A stretch of DNA of 64,000 nt from DATFDN01 sp963756545 (GCA_963756545.1 CAVWNY010000001.1:744001-808000); one strand, 5' to 3'. Shown: positions 45,001-54,226, numbered from the stretch's first letter. Notes: a model not told the origin generated them from the sequence alone. Numbers and translations: made by a program.

Positions 45001-46572
45001 GCGATTCAGGAGGACGCCGCGCCCAACGCCGATGCGGTGCGCTGGTTCGCAGCGGAGGTGTTGCCGCAAGTACGAAGGAAGCTGGGTCAGGATCTTCGCC
45101 TCACCGTGGTCGGCCTCAACGAGGCACCAAGCATCGCGGCGTTGGATGGCGGCGCCATCGATCTTGTGGGGATGGTCGAGGATCTTCGGCCGGCCCTTGC
45201 GCGGGCAAGAATCATGGTGGTGCCGAGCCGCTACGGTGCGGGCATTCCGCACAAGGCGCATCAGGCGGCGATGCTCGGCATTCCCATGGTCGTCACGGGC
45301 TTGATTGCCGACCAGCTTGGCTGGGAAAATGGACAGGAGATCCTGGTTGCATGCGACGCGACAGACTTCGCGGCGGCTTGCGCGCGACTCTACGTCGATC
45401 GCGCGCTATGGGAAGAGCTTCGTGGGAACGCTCTTGCCCGGGCGCGGCGGGACTGCGCGCCGGACGCTTTCTCTGCGACTGTCCGCCAGCTGCTTGCCGC
45501 GATTCCGTTGACGCACCGGCAACCGGAGCCCGCCGAAGGCGCAACGCGCCCGGTCGCGCGCACGGAGCCCGCGCCGGACGAGGCGGCATCCGAAGCAGAC
45601 GTGGAAACCAGCCGTCCGGCAGCGACGGATTTCAGTGCCGCCGTGCCGTTCGGGTTCGCGCCGCTCGTCACCTCGGCACCGCCGAGGATCGGGGTGATGT
45701 GCCACCTGTTCCACATGGAGGTCGCGCCAGAGGTCCTGTTCTACCTTCGCCATCTGCCGGCGACCGCCAATCTGTTCCTTTCAACTGATACCAATCAGAA
45801 GCTCGCGAGCCTACAGTCGACATTTTCAGCCTGGGACAAGGGGCGTGTGGAGGCACGTGTCATGCCCAATCGCGGCCGCGACATCGCGCCGAAGCTCGTG
45901 GGCTTCGCCGACGCCTACGCCGACCATGACCTTGTGCTGCATCTCCACTCCAAGAAATCGTCGCATGCCGACTGGCTCGCGCCGTGGCGCAGCTTCCTTT
46001 ACGAGAACCTCGCTGGATCGCCGGAGGTTGTCTCGAGCATTCTCGATGCGTTTGCCCGATTGCCTGATCTTGGGATGATTGCCCCCCAACACTATGAGGG
46101 CGTGCGCCGTTGGCTTGGCTGGATGGGGAATTTCGACACTGCTTCCACGCTGGCGACACGCATGGGAATCACGCTGTCGCCGACCCGCGCCCTGGATTTT
46201 CCGTCCGGCTCAATGTTCTGGGCACGCCCTGCCGCGCTACGCCCGTTGCTTGAGCTAGGCCTGACATTCGAAGACTTTCCGGAAGAAGGGTCTCAGGTTG
46301 ACCGAACTCCCGCCCATGCCATCGAGCGGCTGTTCTTCTATGTGTGCGAGCGCAGCGGCCATACTTGGCTGAAGGTCGCGCAGCCCGATCTGTATTTCGA
46401 TACCGCGACCATCGTCCACATTCCGACCCCAGTGGCGCTCAGCCGCTTCGTCTCGGAGCATGGCGTGATGCTGAGCGGCCTCACGCCGCTGCCCTGTGCA
46501 GCCGGACCGGCACCTTTGGTCACCGACGTGCCGCCGGGCTTGACCAGCCGTCTGGCAACGCGAAGCCTCTGA
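42079..46572 (+). CDS. Giant fused glycan enzyme: methyltransferase - coiled coil - GT2 - GT4 - RgpF
   Basis: A single 1497-residue frame. Residues about 60-215: SAM methyltransferase-like (FVELGTHSGNSYFAF, LLHIDGMHSYDAVKHDFE, LFHDTNV). About 250-420: coiled coil with a 21-residue tandem repeat. About 430-470: proline/alanine linker. About 508-750: GT2 with SIVLVLYNQAELTFGCLASI, LLNNDAQ and YYEETDYCVRLWKSG. About 775-1150: GT4-like with FMGAIQEDAAPNADAVRWF and SRYGAGIPHKAHQAAMLGIP. About 1200-1480: RgpF-type domain (HLHSKKSSHADWLAPWR). Rhamnan-type RgpF domains add sugars to O-antigens. The start could be GTG 42079 or the ATG at 42082. It lies 12 bases after the methyltransferase fusion. Confidence 0.88.
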   Translation: MMRVTPGVKPPMAGMHEPSEELVRSMQDWAEKLELGDELAWDPIRIVPPDPWVGHLPFAFWLIKALRPATFVELGTHSGNSYFAFCQAMSLLAPTGRAFAVDTWQGDEHAGKYGEEVFADVAAFNNVHFRRFSTLLRTTFDDARLCFAAGEIDLLHIDGMHSYDAVKHDFETWTSALSSRAVVLFHDTNVRQPTFGVWRLWGELRERFPSFEFSHSNGLGVLGFGERQPAQLRALFALDNASDAAASFRARIASRGEAFQRQVEVLDLRGRLHNAVSSPAELQWRDALLEARLEIIRSKDAMIASRDALLEARVGIIRSKDAMIASLSHTAAARAAALETRDAIIRSRDEVTAKLAADLRELRRVHDEWRQHAAAERAAMQERATAQARRASDEAQAAQAAFHVALEEQRAALTRRYTTSMSWRLTRPLRVAAGLLSGRSPTPPAAPPPTALAPSPARAEPPPALPPAPPEVRPPHDRPKAAWRQLLQVRLETFLAGKDMLRVPRAAAPDVSIVLVLYNQAELTFGCLASINETLAGGDIGIEVVIVDNWSTDRTDELLRRIEGGTILRNQANLHFLKAVNQAVKIATGRTILLLNNDAQLLPGAVASALRTLDSAPDIGAVGGRIILPDGVLQEAGSIIWRDGACTGYGRGEDPNTPDYMFQRDVDYCSAAFLLTPASVFRELGGFDERFAPAYYEETDYCVRLWKSGRRVVFDPDAAIVHYEFASSGTGDAMSLQAANHATFVAQHREWLAEQFPASPANLIAARTARSTARRVLVLEDRVPKVELGTGYPRTNRLVHELTMAGAQVAFFPMIRHKETWPEVRKALDKRIEVLIAAAGSQIRTYLEARRGHFDAIVICRPHNMETFQNEVGFEHDLIGDAVVFYDAEALFVTRTLQRLTARGASPSDLERHRMVAQEVSLTRLADHVISVSAGERDLLVDYGARNVHLLGHALEDAPIEATFDERDQIVFMGAIQEDAAPNADAVRWFAAEVLPQVRRKLGQDLRLTVVGLNEAPSIAALDGGAIDLVGMVEDLRPALARARIMVVPSRYGAGIPHKAHQAAMLGIPMVVTGLIADQLGWENGQEILVACDATDFAAACARLYVDRALWEELRGNALARARRDCAPDAFSATVRQLLAAIPLTHRQPEPAEGATRPVARTEPAPDEAASEADVETSRPAATDFSAAVPFGFAPLVTSAPPRIGVMCHLFHMEVAPEVLFYLRHLPATANLFLSTDTNQKLASLQSTFSAWDKGRVEARVMPNRGRDIAPKLVGFADAYADHDLVLHLHSKKSSHADWLAPWRSFLYENLAGSPEVVSSILDAFARLPDLGMIAPQHYEGVRRWLGWMGNFDTASTLATRMGITLSPTRALDFPSGSMFWARPAALRPLLELGLTFEDFPEEGSQVDRTPAHAIERLFFYVCERSGHTWLKVAQPDLYFDTATIVHIPTPVALSRFVSEHGVMLSGLTPLPCAAGPAPLVTDVPPGLTSRLATRSL
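42931..43056 (+). repeat. Two tandem 63-base units inside the coiled-coil segment
   Basis: Two head-to-tail 63-base copies (42931-42993 and 42994-43056) encode RDALLEARLEIIRSKDAMIAS and RDALLEARVGIIRSKDAMIAS, differing at only a few bases. The unit is three heptads, so copy number change would lengthen the coil without breaking register or frame. A third degenerate unit (RDAIIRSRDEV) follows. Confidence 0.9.
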
Positions 46573-46573
46573 T

Positions 46574-47524
46574 TTGCTCAAGCGATTCCGCAACCGTCGC
46601 CCCGGATCAGCCCTTGTCGGCAGGGTGTCCGTCGTGGTTCCGCTGTACAACCATGCTCGATATATCGGCGCGGCGATCGACAGCGTCCTGGCCCAGGGCG
46701 ACATTGTCCGTGAAATTGTGGTGATCGACGACGGCTCCACCGACGCGTCGGCCGATGTCATGCACCAACTTGCAAGAAGGGACCGCCGCATCGCGTTTCG
46801 CATGCAGACCAACAAGGGCGCGCATGCAGCCATCAATGCGGGGCTTGAAAGTTGTACGGGAGACCTGCTGGCAATCCTCAATTCCGACGATGCCTATTTG
46901 CCGGGGCGGCTTTCGACGCTAGTTCAGGCGCTCGATCACGACCCTGACGCCGGCATCGCCGCCTCCGGCCTCGCGTTCATCAACGACGCCGGCATTGCGA
47001 CGGACAATACGTGGTATTTGGATGCAATGGCATTTCGGCGGGAGGCGGTCGACATGGGCGTTGCGCTCGTCAACGCCAACTTCCTGATGACGACCTCGAA
47101 TTTTCTCATTCGCCGCACGCTGATTGAGGAGATCGGGTGTTTCGCCGCCTTGCGCTACGCTCACGACCTCGATTTCGCGCTCCGTGCGCTTGCCTACGGG
47201 CGCCGCATCGCACTCGTGGAGCACGCGCTGCTGCGCTACCGCATTCACGCCGGCAACACCATCGCCGAGGATCACAGGAATGTCCGCGCGGAGTGGGCGA
47301 TCGTCGCCGCTGCCTACCTGGCCAGCCTGTGGGATCGGCCCGGCGCAGGGCCGGTGGACTGGGAGCACGCGGGCGCGATGATGCAGGTCCTTCGCCGTCA
47401 CGAACTGGATCGCGCGGTGCCGCCTTGCATGGCCTATCTCCGTCGCGCTGGCGCAGTGACGCTTGACCGAAGCCCGCTGCTTGAAGATGCCGCGTTCATG
47501 CGGCGCGTCGCGGGCTGGGTCTGA
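46574..47524 (+). CDS. Glycosyltransferase family 2
   Basis: A 316-residue GT-A enzyme. The nucleotide-sugar fold is clear: VSVVVPLYNHARYIGAAIDS, VIDDGSTDASADV, NKGAHAAINAGL and the metal motif AILNSDDAYLPG (DDA in place of DXD). RYAHDLDFALRALAYG matches the catalytic-base region. Start is TTG at 46574, one base after the previous stop, so it is coupled. No membrane helices, so it probably works at the cytoplasmic face on lipid-linked glycan. Confidence 0.9.
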   Translation: MLKRFRNRRPGSALVGRVSVVVPLYNHARYIGAAIDSVLAQGDIVREIVVIDDGSTDASADVMHQLARRDRRIAFRMQTNKGAHAAINAGLESCTGDLLAILNSDDAYLPGRLSTLVQALDHDPDAGIAASGLAFINDAGIATDNTWYLDAMAFRREAVDMGVALVNANFLMTTSNFLIRRTLIEEIGCFAALRYAHDLDFALRALAYGRRIALVEHALLRYRIHAGNTIAEDHRNVRAEWAIVAAAYLASLWDRPGAGPVDWEHAGAMMQVLRRHELDRAVPPCMAYLRRAGAVTLDRSPLLEDAAFMRRVAGWV

Positions 47525-48783
47525 TGCGCATCCTGGTGCTCAGCAACCTGTACCCGCCGAACGTCATCGGCGGCTACGAGCGCCTCTGCTTCGAGGTTAC
47601 GGCGGGGTTGGCCGAGCTGGGCCATGAGATGGTTGTGCTAACCAGCCGATACGACGGTCAGCCCGCCGACTATTCGCGGCAGACCGTCTATCGCACGCTG
47701 GATCTGGTGACCGGGCCGGACATCTATACGCCGTTTGCCGGAACGCCGGATCAGCGCGAGGAGATTAACCGTCGCAACCTGCAGACCCTTGCGGAGACGC
47801 TGGAAAGGACGCGGCCGGATGTGGTGTTTGCCTGGAATCTGTTTTTCCTGGACGCTTCCATCTTGCATGCGCTGGAAGCGAGCCCCGTCCGCACTGTCGT
47901 GATGCTGACCGATAACTGGTTGCTGGTGATGCGGAACCCTGTCTTTGTCAGCGAGTTCTTTCGCAAATTTGTCCATGGCTCCGGCAATTTCAGCCCGCAG
48001 TCATCTTGGCGGCGGCGTCTTGCGGCACTGAAGGAGATCTTCGGGCGCGCCGGGCCGCGCAGGAATCGGTCGTCGCTGGAGGCGATTTTCGGTGCCGCGT
48101 TCATGCACGACTTGTATGAGGCCGGCGGTGTGACCTTCAACCGCTATCGCATCATCCATAACGGCGTGAGACAGGTGCAGCGCGACCAGGCGGCCTTTCG
48201 GGACTGTGCGCGATGGGTGGAGCCCGACACGCTGCGCCTGCTATTCGCAGGCCGTTTGGTCGATCTGAAGGGTGCGCATACGGCGGTCGCGGCGATGCCG
48301 CTGCTCGAACCCGCGTCATGCGGCGTGACCCGCGTTCAGCTCACGATCCTGGGCGATGCCCAGGACGCTGCCTATCAGCAGCAGCTCGCGGCGGCGATCG
48401 CGCAGAGCGGGCGCAGTTCGGATATCGTTCTGCGTCCGACGGTCGCGGAACACGAGCTGTTCGAGTTGTTCCAGGCGAACGACATCTATTTGTTTCCGTC
48501 GCTGTATGAGCCGTTCTCGCTTACGCTGATCCATGCGCTGGCCTGCGGCATTCCGACGGTTGCCTCGCGCGTGGGCGGCAATCCCGAGATCGTGCAGGAC
48601 GGCCGCAGCGGTCTGCTGTTCGACAAGGGCGATCCGCAGGATCTCGCCGATGCGGTGCGCCGGCTGGCGAGGGACCCCTCGCTGCGGGTGCGGCTTTCGC
48701 AAGGCGGGCGCGCGGCGGCGGCCGGCTTCACCTTCGAACGGATGGTCACCGAAATGACCCGCTTTCTCATGCCGCGCGCATGA
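47524..48783 (+). CDS. Glycosyltransferase, GT4-type
   Basis: A 419-residue GT-B enzyme with MRILVLSNLYPPNVIGGYER at the N-terminus, and donor-side motifs LLFAGRLVDLKGAHTAV, LTILGDAQD and FPSLYEPFSLTLIHALACGIP TVAS containing the E-x7-E-like signature. Overlaps the upstream stop by one base and the downstream gene by four (ATGA), confirming a single transcript with its neighbours. Confidence 0.92.
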   Translation: MRILVLSNLYPPNVIGGYERLCFEVTAGLAELGHEMVVLTSRYDGQPADYSRQTVYRTLDLVTGPDIYTPFAGTPDQREEINRRNLQTLAETLERTRPDVVFAWNLFFLDASILHALEASPVRTVVMLTDNWLLVMRNPVFVSEFFRKFVHGSGNFSPQSSWRRRLAALKEIFGRAGPRRNRSSLEAIFGAAFMHDLYEAGGVTFNRYRIIHNGVRQVQRDQAAFRDCARWVEPDTLRLLFAGRLVDLKGAHTAVAAMPLLEPASCGVTRVQLTILGDAQDAAYQQQLAAAIAQSGRSSDIVLRPTVAEHELFELFQANDIYLFPSLYEPFSLTLIHALACGIPTVASRVGGNPEIVQDGRSGLLFDKGDPQDLADAVRRLARDPSLRVRLSQGGRAAAAGFTFERMVTEMTRFLMPRA

Positions 48784-49769
48784 GCGCACCGGGCGCCCCG
48801 CTTGCAGGCGTGTCCTGCCTGGTGCTGGGGGCGGGAGGTTTCATCGGCGGGCATCTCTGTCACGCCCTGGTGCGTGCCGGCGCCGCGGTGCACGGGTTCG
48901 GCCGCCGGCCGGCTTTCGCCGATTCACTGCCGCCGATCCGGTGGACCACAGGCGAGTTCGGCGACCGCTCCGCTCTGGCGCGCTCCCTCGACGGGGCGGA
49001 ATTGGTGTTCCTCCTGATTGGCGGCAGCACGCCTGAGGTCTCCAACAAGGATCCGATCGCCGAGCTCCAGCACAGCGCCGCCGCCTCGGTGCAGCTGCTG
49101 GAGCTTTGCCGTAATACCGCGGTCCGCAGGATCATCTTCGTGTCCTCCGGCGGGACGGTTTACGGCGTGCCCCGATCCATTCCGATTTCCGAAAGCGCGC
49201 CGACCGAGCCGATTTCCGCTTACGGCATCAACAAGTTGATGGTCGAGAAATACCTGCGGCTTTACGAGCATCTTTATGGATTGCAGTCGATCGTGCTGCG
49301 GGTCGCCAACCCGTTCGGTCCGTACCAGAGCCCCTATCGCCGCCAGGGCGTGATCGCCGCGATGCTCGAGAGCCATCTGGCCCGGCGTCCCGTCGAGATC
49401 TGGGGCGACGGGCAGGTTGTTCGGGACTTTCTGTACGTGGGCGATCTCGCCGAGGCGATGGTAAGCGCCGCCTGCTACAATGGACCGCACCGCATCCTGA
49501 ATGTCGGTTCAGGCGTTGGCCGGTCCATCCTGGACGTGGTGGCGGCGGTCCGGACCGCGCTCCGGATTCCGGACAGCCCCATTGTCCACCGGCCGGGTCG
49601 CAGCAGCGACGTGCCGGCCAACGTGCTCGAGATCGCGCTGATCCAGGCGGAACTTGGCTGGACGCCACGCACGCCATGGATCGAAGGCTTGCGTCTCACC
49701 GCGGCGTGGCTTGCATCCGCGCATCCGGAGCTATCCCAGCCGAGCGGGCTGGCAGCCACAGGGCGCTGA
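48780..49769 (+). CDS. NAD-dependent sugar epimerase/dehydratase
   Basis: Extended short-chain dehydrogenase of 329 residues, UDP-glucose 4-epimerase-like. The dinucleotide loop LVLGAGGFIGGHL is at the N-terminus, SSGGTVYG and the catalytic Y-x3-K in SAYGINKLMVEKYLRL follow, then RVANPFGPYQ and DFLYVGDLAEAM. It probably supplies an activated sugar for the glycosyltransferases upstream. Last gene of the island; convergent with livF. Confidence 0.9.
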   Translation: MSAPGAPLAGVSCLVLGAGGFIGGHLCHALVRAGAAVHGFGRRPAFADSLPPIRWTTGEFGDRSALARSLDGAELVFLLIGGSTPEVSNKDPIAELQHSAAASVQLLELCRNTAVRRIIFVSSGGTVYGVPRSIPISESAPTEPISAYGINKLMVEKYLRLYEHLYGLQSIVLRVANPFGPYQSPYRRQGVIAAMLESHLARRPVEIWGDGQVVRDFLYVGDLAEAMVSAACYNGPHRILNVGSGVGRSILDVVAAVRTALRIPDSPIVHRPGRSSDVPANVLEIALIQAELGWTPRTPWIEGLRLTAAWLASAHPELSQPSGLAATGR

Positions 49770-49832
49770 CCTGAGCCGGGCTGAGAGCCAGGAGCTGGAC
49801 CGTCGTGGCATCCAATAGCTGCACGAGTACGG

Positions 49833-50543
49833 CTACACGCCGCCCAGATACGCCTCACGAACCCGGGGATCGCTCAGAAGCACCCCGGCCGCTCCCTCCA
49901 CCACGATCCGTCCTGTCTCCAGCACGTAGGCCCGGTCGGCGAGGCCCAGGGCAATGTGGGCACTCTGCTCGGCGAGCAGGATGGCCATGCCAAGCTGCCG
50001 CACATCGGCGATCGCCTTGTAGATCACCTGGACGAGCACCGGCGACAGCCCCAGCGAGGGCTCGTCCAGCACCATCAAATCGGGTTTCCGCATCAGCGCG
50101 CGCCCGATCGCCAGCATCTGCTGTTCCCCGCCCGACAGCGTGGCCGCCAACTGCCGCGCGCGCTCCGCGAGACGAGGGAAAATGGTCAGCACCTCGGCCA
50201 TCCGAACGCCTGCCTGCGCCGGCGTCAGATAGGCACCCATCAGCAGGTTCTCGCGAACCGTCAGCTCGGTGAATACGCGGCGCCCCTCGGGCACGTAGCC
50301 GATGCCGAGCGCGGCGCGGCGGTGGGTCGGAAGCCGGGAGACCGCACGCCCGTTCAGCGTGATGGTGCCGCTTGCCCGCGTCAGTCCCACGATGGCGCGC
50401 ACGATCGAACTCTTGCCGGCGCCGTTCGAACCCAGGATCGCGATCACCTCGCCCCGACCCACCGCGAGGCTCACGCCATCGACGGCGCGCACGCGCCCGT
50501 AGCTGACCGCCAGGTCCGCCACCGCGAGCAACGGCTCAGCCAT
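49833..50543 (-). CDS. livF: Branched-chain amino acid-type ABC transporter ATPase, LivF-like
   Basis: ATP-binding subunit of 236 residues. Walker A GSNGAGKSSIVRAIV, the LivF hallmark VPEGRRVFTELTVRENL, signature LSGGEQQMLAIGRAL, Walker B LMVLDEPSLGL and the switch histidine region LAEQSAH are all present. It pairs with LivG and the LivH/LivM permease. Overlaps livG by 8 bases. Named by family; the substrate is probably not a branched-chain amino acid, given the hydantoinase genes upstream. Confidence 0.93.
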   Translation of the reverse strand: MAEPLLAVADLAVSYGRVRAVDGVSLAVGRGEVIAILGSNGAGKSSIVRAIVGLTRASGTITLNGRAVSRLPTHRRAALGIGYVPEGRRVFTELTVRENLLMGAYLTPAQAGVRMAEVLTIFPRLAERARQLAATLSGGEQQMLAIGRALMRKPDLMVLDEPSLGLSPVLVQVIYKAIADVRQLGMAILLAEQSAHIALGLADRAYVLETGRIVVEGAAGVLLSDPRVREAYLGGV

Positions 50544-51297
50544 CGGCCGGCGCGCCCAGATAGGCGGCGACCACCGCGGGGTCTCTTGCGATGTCGGCGG
50601 GTGGGCCGGCCGCGATCACCTCGCCCTGGTCGAGCACCACGATCCGCGAACACAGGCCCATCACCACGCGCATGTCATGCTCGACCAGCGCGATGCTCAC
50701 TCCGCGCGCGTGGATGCGCTCGATCAGCGCGCGCATCTCCAGCCGCTCCTCCTGCGTCAATCCCGCAGCCGGCTCATCGAGCAGCAGCAACACGGGTTCC
50801 AGGGCAAGTGCACGCGCCAGCTCCAGCCGGTTCTGCTGGCCGTAGGCAAGGCTGCTCGCCTCCAAAGCCGACATCGGCCCGAGGCCCACGAAGTCGAGGC
50901 ACTCCGCCGCCCGCGCTTGCGCCGCGCGCCACCCTGCGCGCGCGAGCGGCAAGCCCAGCATGTCGCCCAACAGCCCGCCCTTCTCGCGCCGCAGCGCCGG
51001 GACCAACACGTTCTCCAGCACCGACAGCGAGGCGAATAGCCGCTTGTTTTGGTAGGTGCGTGCGATCCCGCGCCCGACGACGGCACGCGGATCGAGCCCT
51101 GTGATGGCGTGGCCCCGAAACCGCACGGTGCCCCCATCGGGCGCGTAGATGCCACTGATGACGTTGAACAGCGTGCTCTTGCCGGAGCCGTTCGGACCGA
51201 TGATCCCGAGCACCTCGCCTTCGCGCAACACAAGACTGACGCCACTCAGGGCGCGAACGCCGCGAAAGCTGAGCCGGATAGCCTCGACATCCAGCAT
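50536..51297 (-). CDS. livG: Branched-chain amino acid-type ABC transporter ATPase, LivG-like
   Basis: ATP-binding subunit of 253 residues with Walker A GPNGSGKSTLFNVISG, the LivG-type early motif GIARTYQNKRLFASLSVLEN, signature LAYGQQNRLELARALAL (Y replacing S, as usual in LivG), Walker B LLLLDEPAAGL and EHDMRVVMGL. Works at the inner membrane as a heterodimer with LivF. Its start overlaps the livM stop by one base. Confidence 0.93.
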   Translation of the reverse strand: MLDVEAIRLSFRGVRALSGVSLVLREGEVLGIIGPNGSGKSTLFNVISGIYAPDGGTVRFRGHAITGLDPRAVVGRGIARTYQNKRLFASLSVLENVLVPALRREKGGLLGDMLGLPLARAGWRAAQARAAECLDFVGLGPMSALEASSLAYGQQNRLELARALALEPVLLLLDEPAAGLTQEERLEMRALIERIHARGVSIALVEHDMRVVMGLCSRIVVLDQGEVIAAGPPADIARDPAVVAAYLGAPADG

Positions 51298-52217
51298 CAG
51301 CGCCGCTGCGTCGGCAGAACCGCGAGCAGGCCGCGCGGAAAGAACATCATGCTCAGCACCAGCAGCCCGCCATAGGCGACGAGGCGGAATTGCCCGAACG
51401 GCCGCAGATACTCGCTCGCCCCGCCCAGGATCGCGGTCGCCAGCAACATCCCTTCGAGCGAGCGATAGCCCCCGAACATTGCCATGGTGAGGAACACGAC
51501 GGACAGGTCCAACGTGAACATGTCGGGATGGACGTAGCGCAGGTAATAGGCGTGCAGGAACCCGGCCGCTCCAGCCCAGCCACCGCTCAACGCCAGTGCC
51601 GTCGCCTTCGCCCGCAGGACCGCGACGCCGGCGGTGCCCGAGGCCAGCTCGTCATCGCTGATGGCGCGCAGGAACAGCCCGAACCGGCTGGCGACGACAA
51701 GCCGCGCCAGCAAATATGAGGCGACGGCACCGATCAGCGCCGCGAAGTAGAAGCGTCCGGGCGTCGCGAGGATGAACCCGCCGACGGACAGCGCCGGAAT
51801 GCCGCGTACCCCCTGCGGCCCGCCGGTCAGCCCGCTCCAGTGCATCAGCAGGATCCACAGGATTTGCTGCATTCCGATCGTGGACATGACGAAATAGAGG
51901 CCCGACAGGCGGATCGCCGGCGCCCCGAACGCGGTGCCGATCGCGCCCGCGGCCAGGATCGCGACCGGCAGTCCGACCAGGGGAGGCAGTCCGGTGCGGG
52001 TGACCAGCAGCGCCGCCGCGTAGGCGCCGATGCCGTAGAGCGCGCCCTGCGCGAGCGAGATGCGCCCCGCGAAGCCGGTGAGAAAGCCGAGCCCGATCAC
52101 GGCGATCGACTCGATCAGCACGAGCGTCGCGATCTCCAGCAGGTAGTCGCTGGCGGTCAGCCCCAGCGCGCACAACGCGGCGACGATCGCGCCAGCCATG
52201 GCGACGCTGGCACGCAT
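51297..52217 (-). CDS. livM: Branched-chain amino acid-type ABC permease, LivM-like
   Basis: A 306-residue permease with about eight to ten hydrophobic helices. Family features: GFLTGFAGRISLAQGALYGIGAY in the second helix pair, the EAA-like coupling segment FGLFLRAISDDELASGTAGV, and the closing GLLAVLPTQRR. Forms the channel with LivH. Two bases separate it from livH upstream. Confidence 0.92.
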   Translation of the reverse strand: MRASVAMAGAIVAALCALGLTASDYLLEIATLVLIESIAVIGLGFLTGFAGRISLAQGALYGIGAYAAALLVTRTGLPPLVGLPVAILAAGAIGTAFGAPAIRLSGLYFVMSTIGMQQILWILLMHWSGLTGGPQGVRGIPALSVGGFILATPGRFYFAALIGAVASYLLARLVVASRFGLFLRAISDDELASGTAGVAVLRAKATALALSGGWAGAAGFLHAYYLRYVHPDMFTLDLSVVFLTMAMFGGYRSLEGMLLATAILGGASEYLRPFGQFRLVAYGGLLVLSMMFFPRGLLAVLPTQRR

Positions 52218-52218
52218 C

Positions 52219-53082
52219 TCAGACCTTCACCGGCACCACGCGGCCGAGCAGCCCCTGCGGGCGCACCAGGAGCATCAGCATCAGGATCGCGAAGGCGAGC
52301 AGGTCCTTGTAGTCCGTCGAGATGTAGAACGCCGCCAGCGCCTCCATCAGCCCGAGCGCGAGGCCGCCGAGGATCGTGCCGACCACGCTGTTGATGCCGC
52401 CCAGCACCGCGGCGCTGAACGCCTTCAGCCCGACCATGTCGCCGAGATCGGGCGAGACGAAATAGAGCGGCCCAATCAGGACGCCCGCAACAGCCGCAAC
52501 CGCAAAGCTCAGCCCGAACGTGGCGCCGATCGCGCGCTCCACGTTCACCCCCATGGCGGCGGTGATCTCCGCGTCCGAGGCAACCGCGCGCAGCGCGCGC
52601 CCGGCGCGCGTATAGGCGAACAGGACATGCAGGAGCGCCACCAGCGCCAGCGTGACGACCAGGATCCACAGGTATGTCTTCTGGAACACCGCGCCATGCA
52701 GGTGATACACGCCGGCACCGAAGATCTTCGGGAAGGGCAGCGGCTCGGGATAGGCGATGCGAAATCCGTTCTCGATCATCACACCGAGGCCGATCGCTCC
52801 GACCACGAACACCTCATGGTTCGCGTAAAGCCGGCGGAACACCACGCGCTCCAGCAGCACGCCCACGGCGAAGCTGACGACCGCGACAAGCAGGAGCAGC
52901 GGCAGCGCGGACAATCCGAACTGCCGGGCGGCGAACAAGCCGAGGAAGGTGCCCGCCATGAACACCTGACCCTGCGCGAAGTTCACCATCCGCAGGGTGC
53001 GATAGACCAGGGTGAAGCCAAGCCCCACCAGGGCGTAGATGCACCCCGTCCCAAGCCCGCCGACGAGAAGCTGCGCGAGCAC
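52219..53082 (-). CDS. livH: Branched-chain amino acid-type ABC permease, LivH-like
   Basis: A 287-residue permease starting LLVGGLGTGCIYALVGLGFTLVYRTLRMVNFAQG, the typical LivH opening given here in part, with VFAYTRAGRALRAVASDAE as coupling loop and AVLGGINSVVGTILGGLALG near the end. About eight membrane helices. Lies four bases after the (frameshifted) binding-protein gene. Confidence 0.92.
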   Translation of the reverse strand: MLAQLLVGGLGTGCIYALVGLGFTLVYRTLRMVNFAQGQVFMAGTFLGLFAARQFGLSALPLLLLVAVVSFAVGVLLERVVFRRLYANHEVFVVGAIGLGVMIENGFRIAYPEPLPFPKIFGAGVYHLHGAVFQKTYLWILVVTLALVALLHVLFAYTRAGRALRAVASDAEITAAMGVNVERAIGATFGLSFAVAAVAGVLIGPLYFVSPDLGDMVGLKAFSAAVLGGINSVVGTILGGLALGLMEALAAFYISTDYKDLLAFAILMLMLLVRPQGLLGRVVPVKV

Positions 53083-53085
53083 TTG

Positions 53086-54226
53086 CTACTGGTTCGCGCC
53101 GGGCAGCAGCTTGAACTCGGTTCCGACCACCTCCTCGATCACCAGCGGAGCGATCAACTGATTGGTGGCGTCGAAATGCGCCTCCACCGGCGGCAGGCCG
53201 AACAGCTTGCCGTGCCAGTTCTTCACGCACAGGCGCAGCTTTTCCTTGTCGGTGCCGACCTGCGCCAGACAGGGCGCGGCCATCAGCTTCAACGCCTCAT
53301 ACGCTGGCGCCGCCTGCGACGGGCGGGGCGCCTGGTTGGCGTGGGCGTATTCCTGTTCGTAACGCGCCGCCCACGCCTTCGCCGCCGCGTCCATGTCGGG
53401 GTGGAAATACGCCGTCGCGATCGCATGCTGCGCGGCCTGCGGAGCGAGCTTCATCACCGCCTCGTTCGACAGGCCGGCGGCGCCCAGGAAGCGTGCCTCG
53501 ATCCCCTGGTCGCGCGCCTGGTTCATGATCGCCGCGATCGCCGGCAAGGTGCCGAACAGCATCACCGCGTCAGGCTCGGCGGCGGCGATGTGAGTCAGTT
53601 GCGCGGTGAAATCCTTGTCGCTCGTCTGATAGGATTCCACGTCGACCGGCTTCAGCCCCTGTTTCGCGAGGTCTGCGGTGAAGATATCGCGCAGCCCGAC
53701 GCCGTAGTCGTTGGTGTCATAAATGATGGCGATCTTCTTGAAGCGGAGCAGGTTGACCACCTGGGCCAGCCGATCGGCGTGGCCGTTGTCGTTGGTGAGC
53801 GTCCGGAAGGTCCATTTGTTGGCGCTGGTGGTGATGCGCGGGTTCGACGCGCCCACCACGATGTAGGGCAGCCCGGCCCGCTCCGCGACCGCCATGTCGG
53901 CCAGCACCTGGGAGCTTCCCCAGCCGCCGATGACGAGGTCGTCCTTGTCGTTCACCAGCCGTTGCAGCGCGATGACGGATTGCGCCGGGTCGGATGCGTC
54001 GTCGGCGACGTCGAGCGTGATCTTGCGCCCGTTGATCCCCCCGCCCGCGTTGATCTCGCGGGCCGCCATGTCCAGCCCTTGCTGGATGCTGGCGCCGTAC
54101 GAGCGCGCCCGCGCCGGACAGGGGAATCACGGTACCGAGCTTGATGTCCGACTTGCTCTCTTGAGCCGAAGCCGCGCCGGCGCAAAGCGTCACGGCTGCC
54201 GCAAGCATTGCCAGGCGGTTCGTCAT
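53086..54226 (-). pseudogene. Periplasmic substrate-binding protein (LivK-like) gene with a +1 frameshift
   Basis: The N-terminus starts at ATG 54226, overlapping the hyuB stop (ATGA): a signal peptide RLAMLAAAVTLCAGAASA, then KLGTVIPLSGAGA. One extra base at about 54103 breaks the frame. The second frame resumes with SYGASIQQGLDMAAREINAG and runs to the stop at 53086 (GGWGSSQVLADMAV, TLTNDNGHADRLAQVVN, YDTNDYGVGLRDIF). Repaired length is about 379 residues, normal for type I periplasmic binding proteins. Without the repair the transporter lacks its receptor. Confidence 0.85.
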
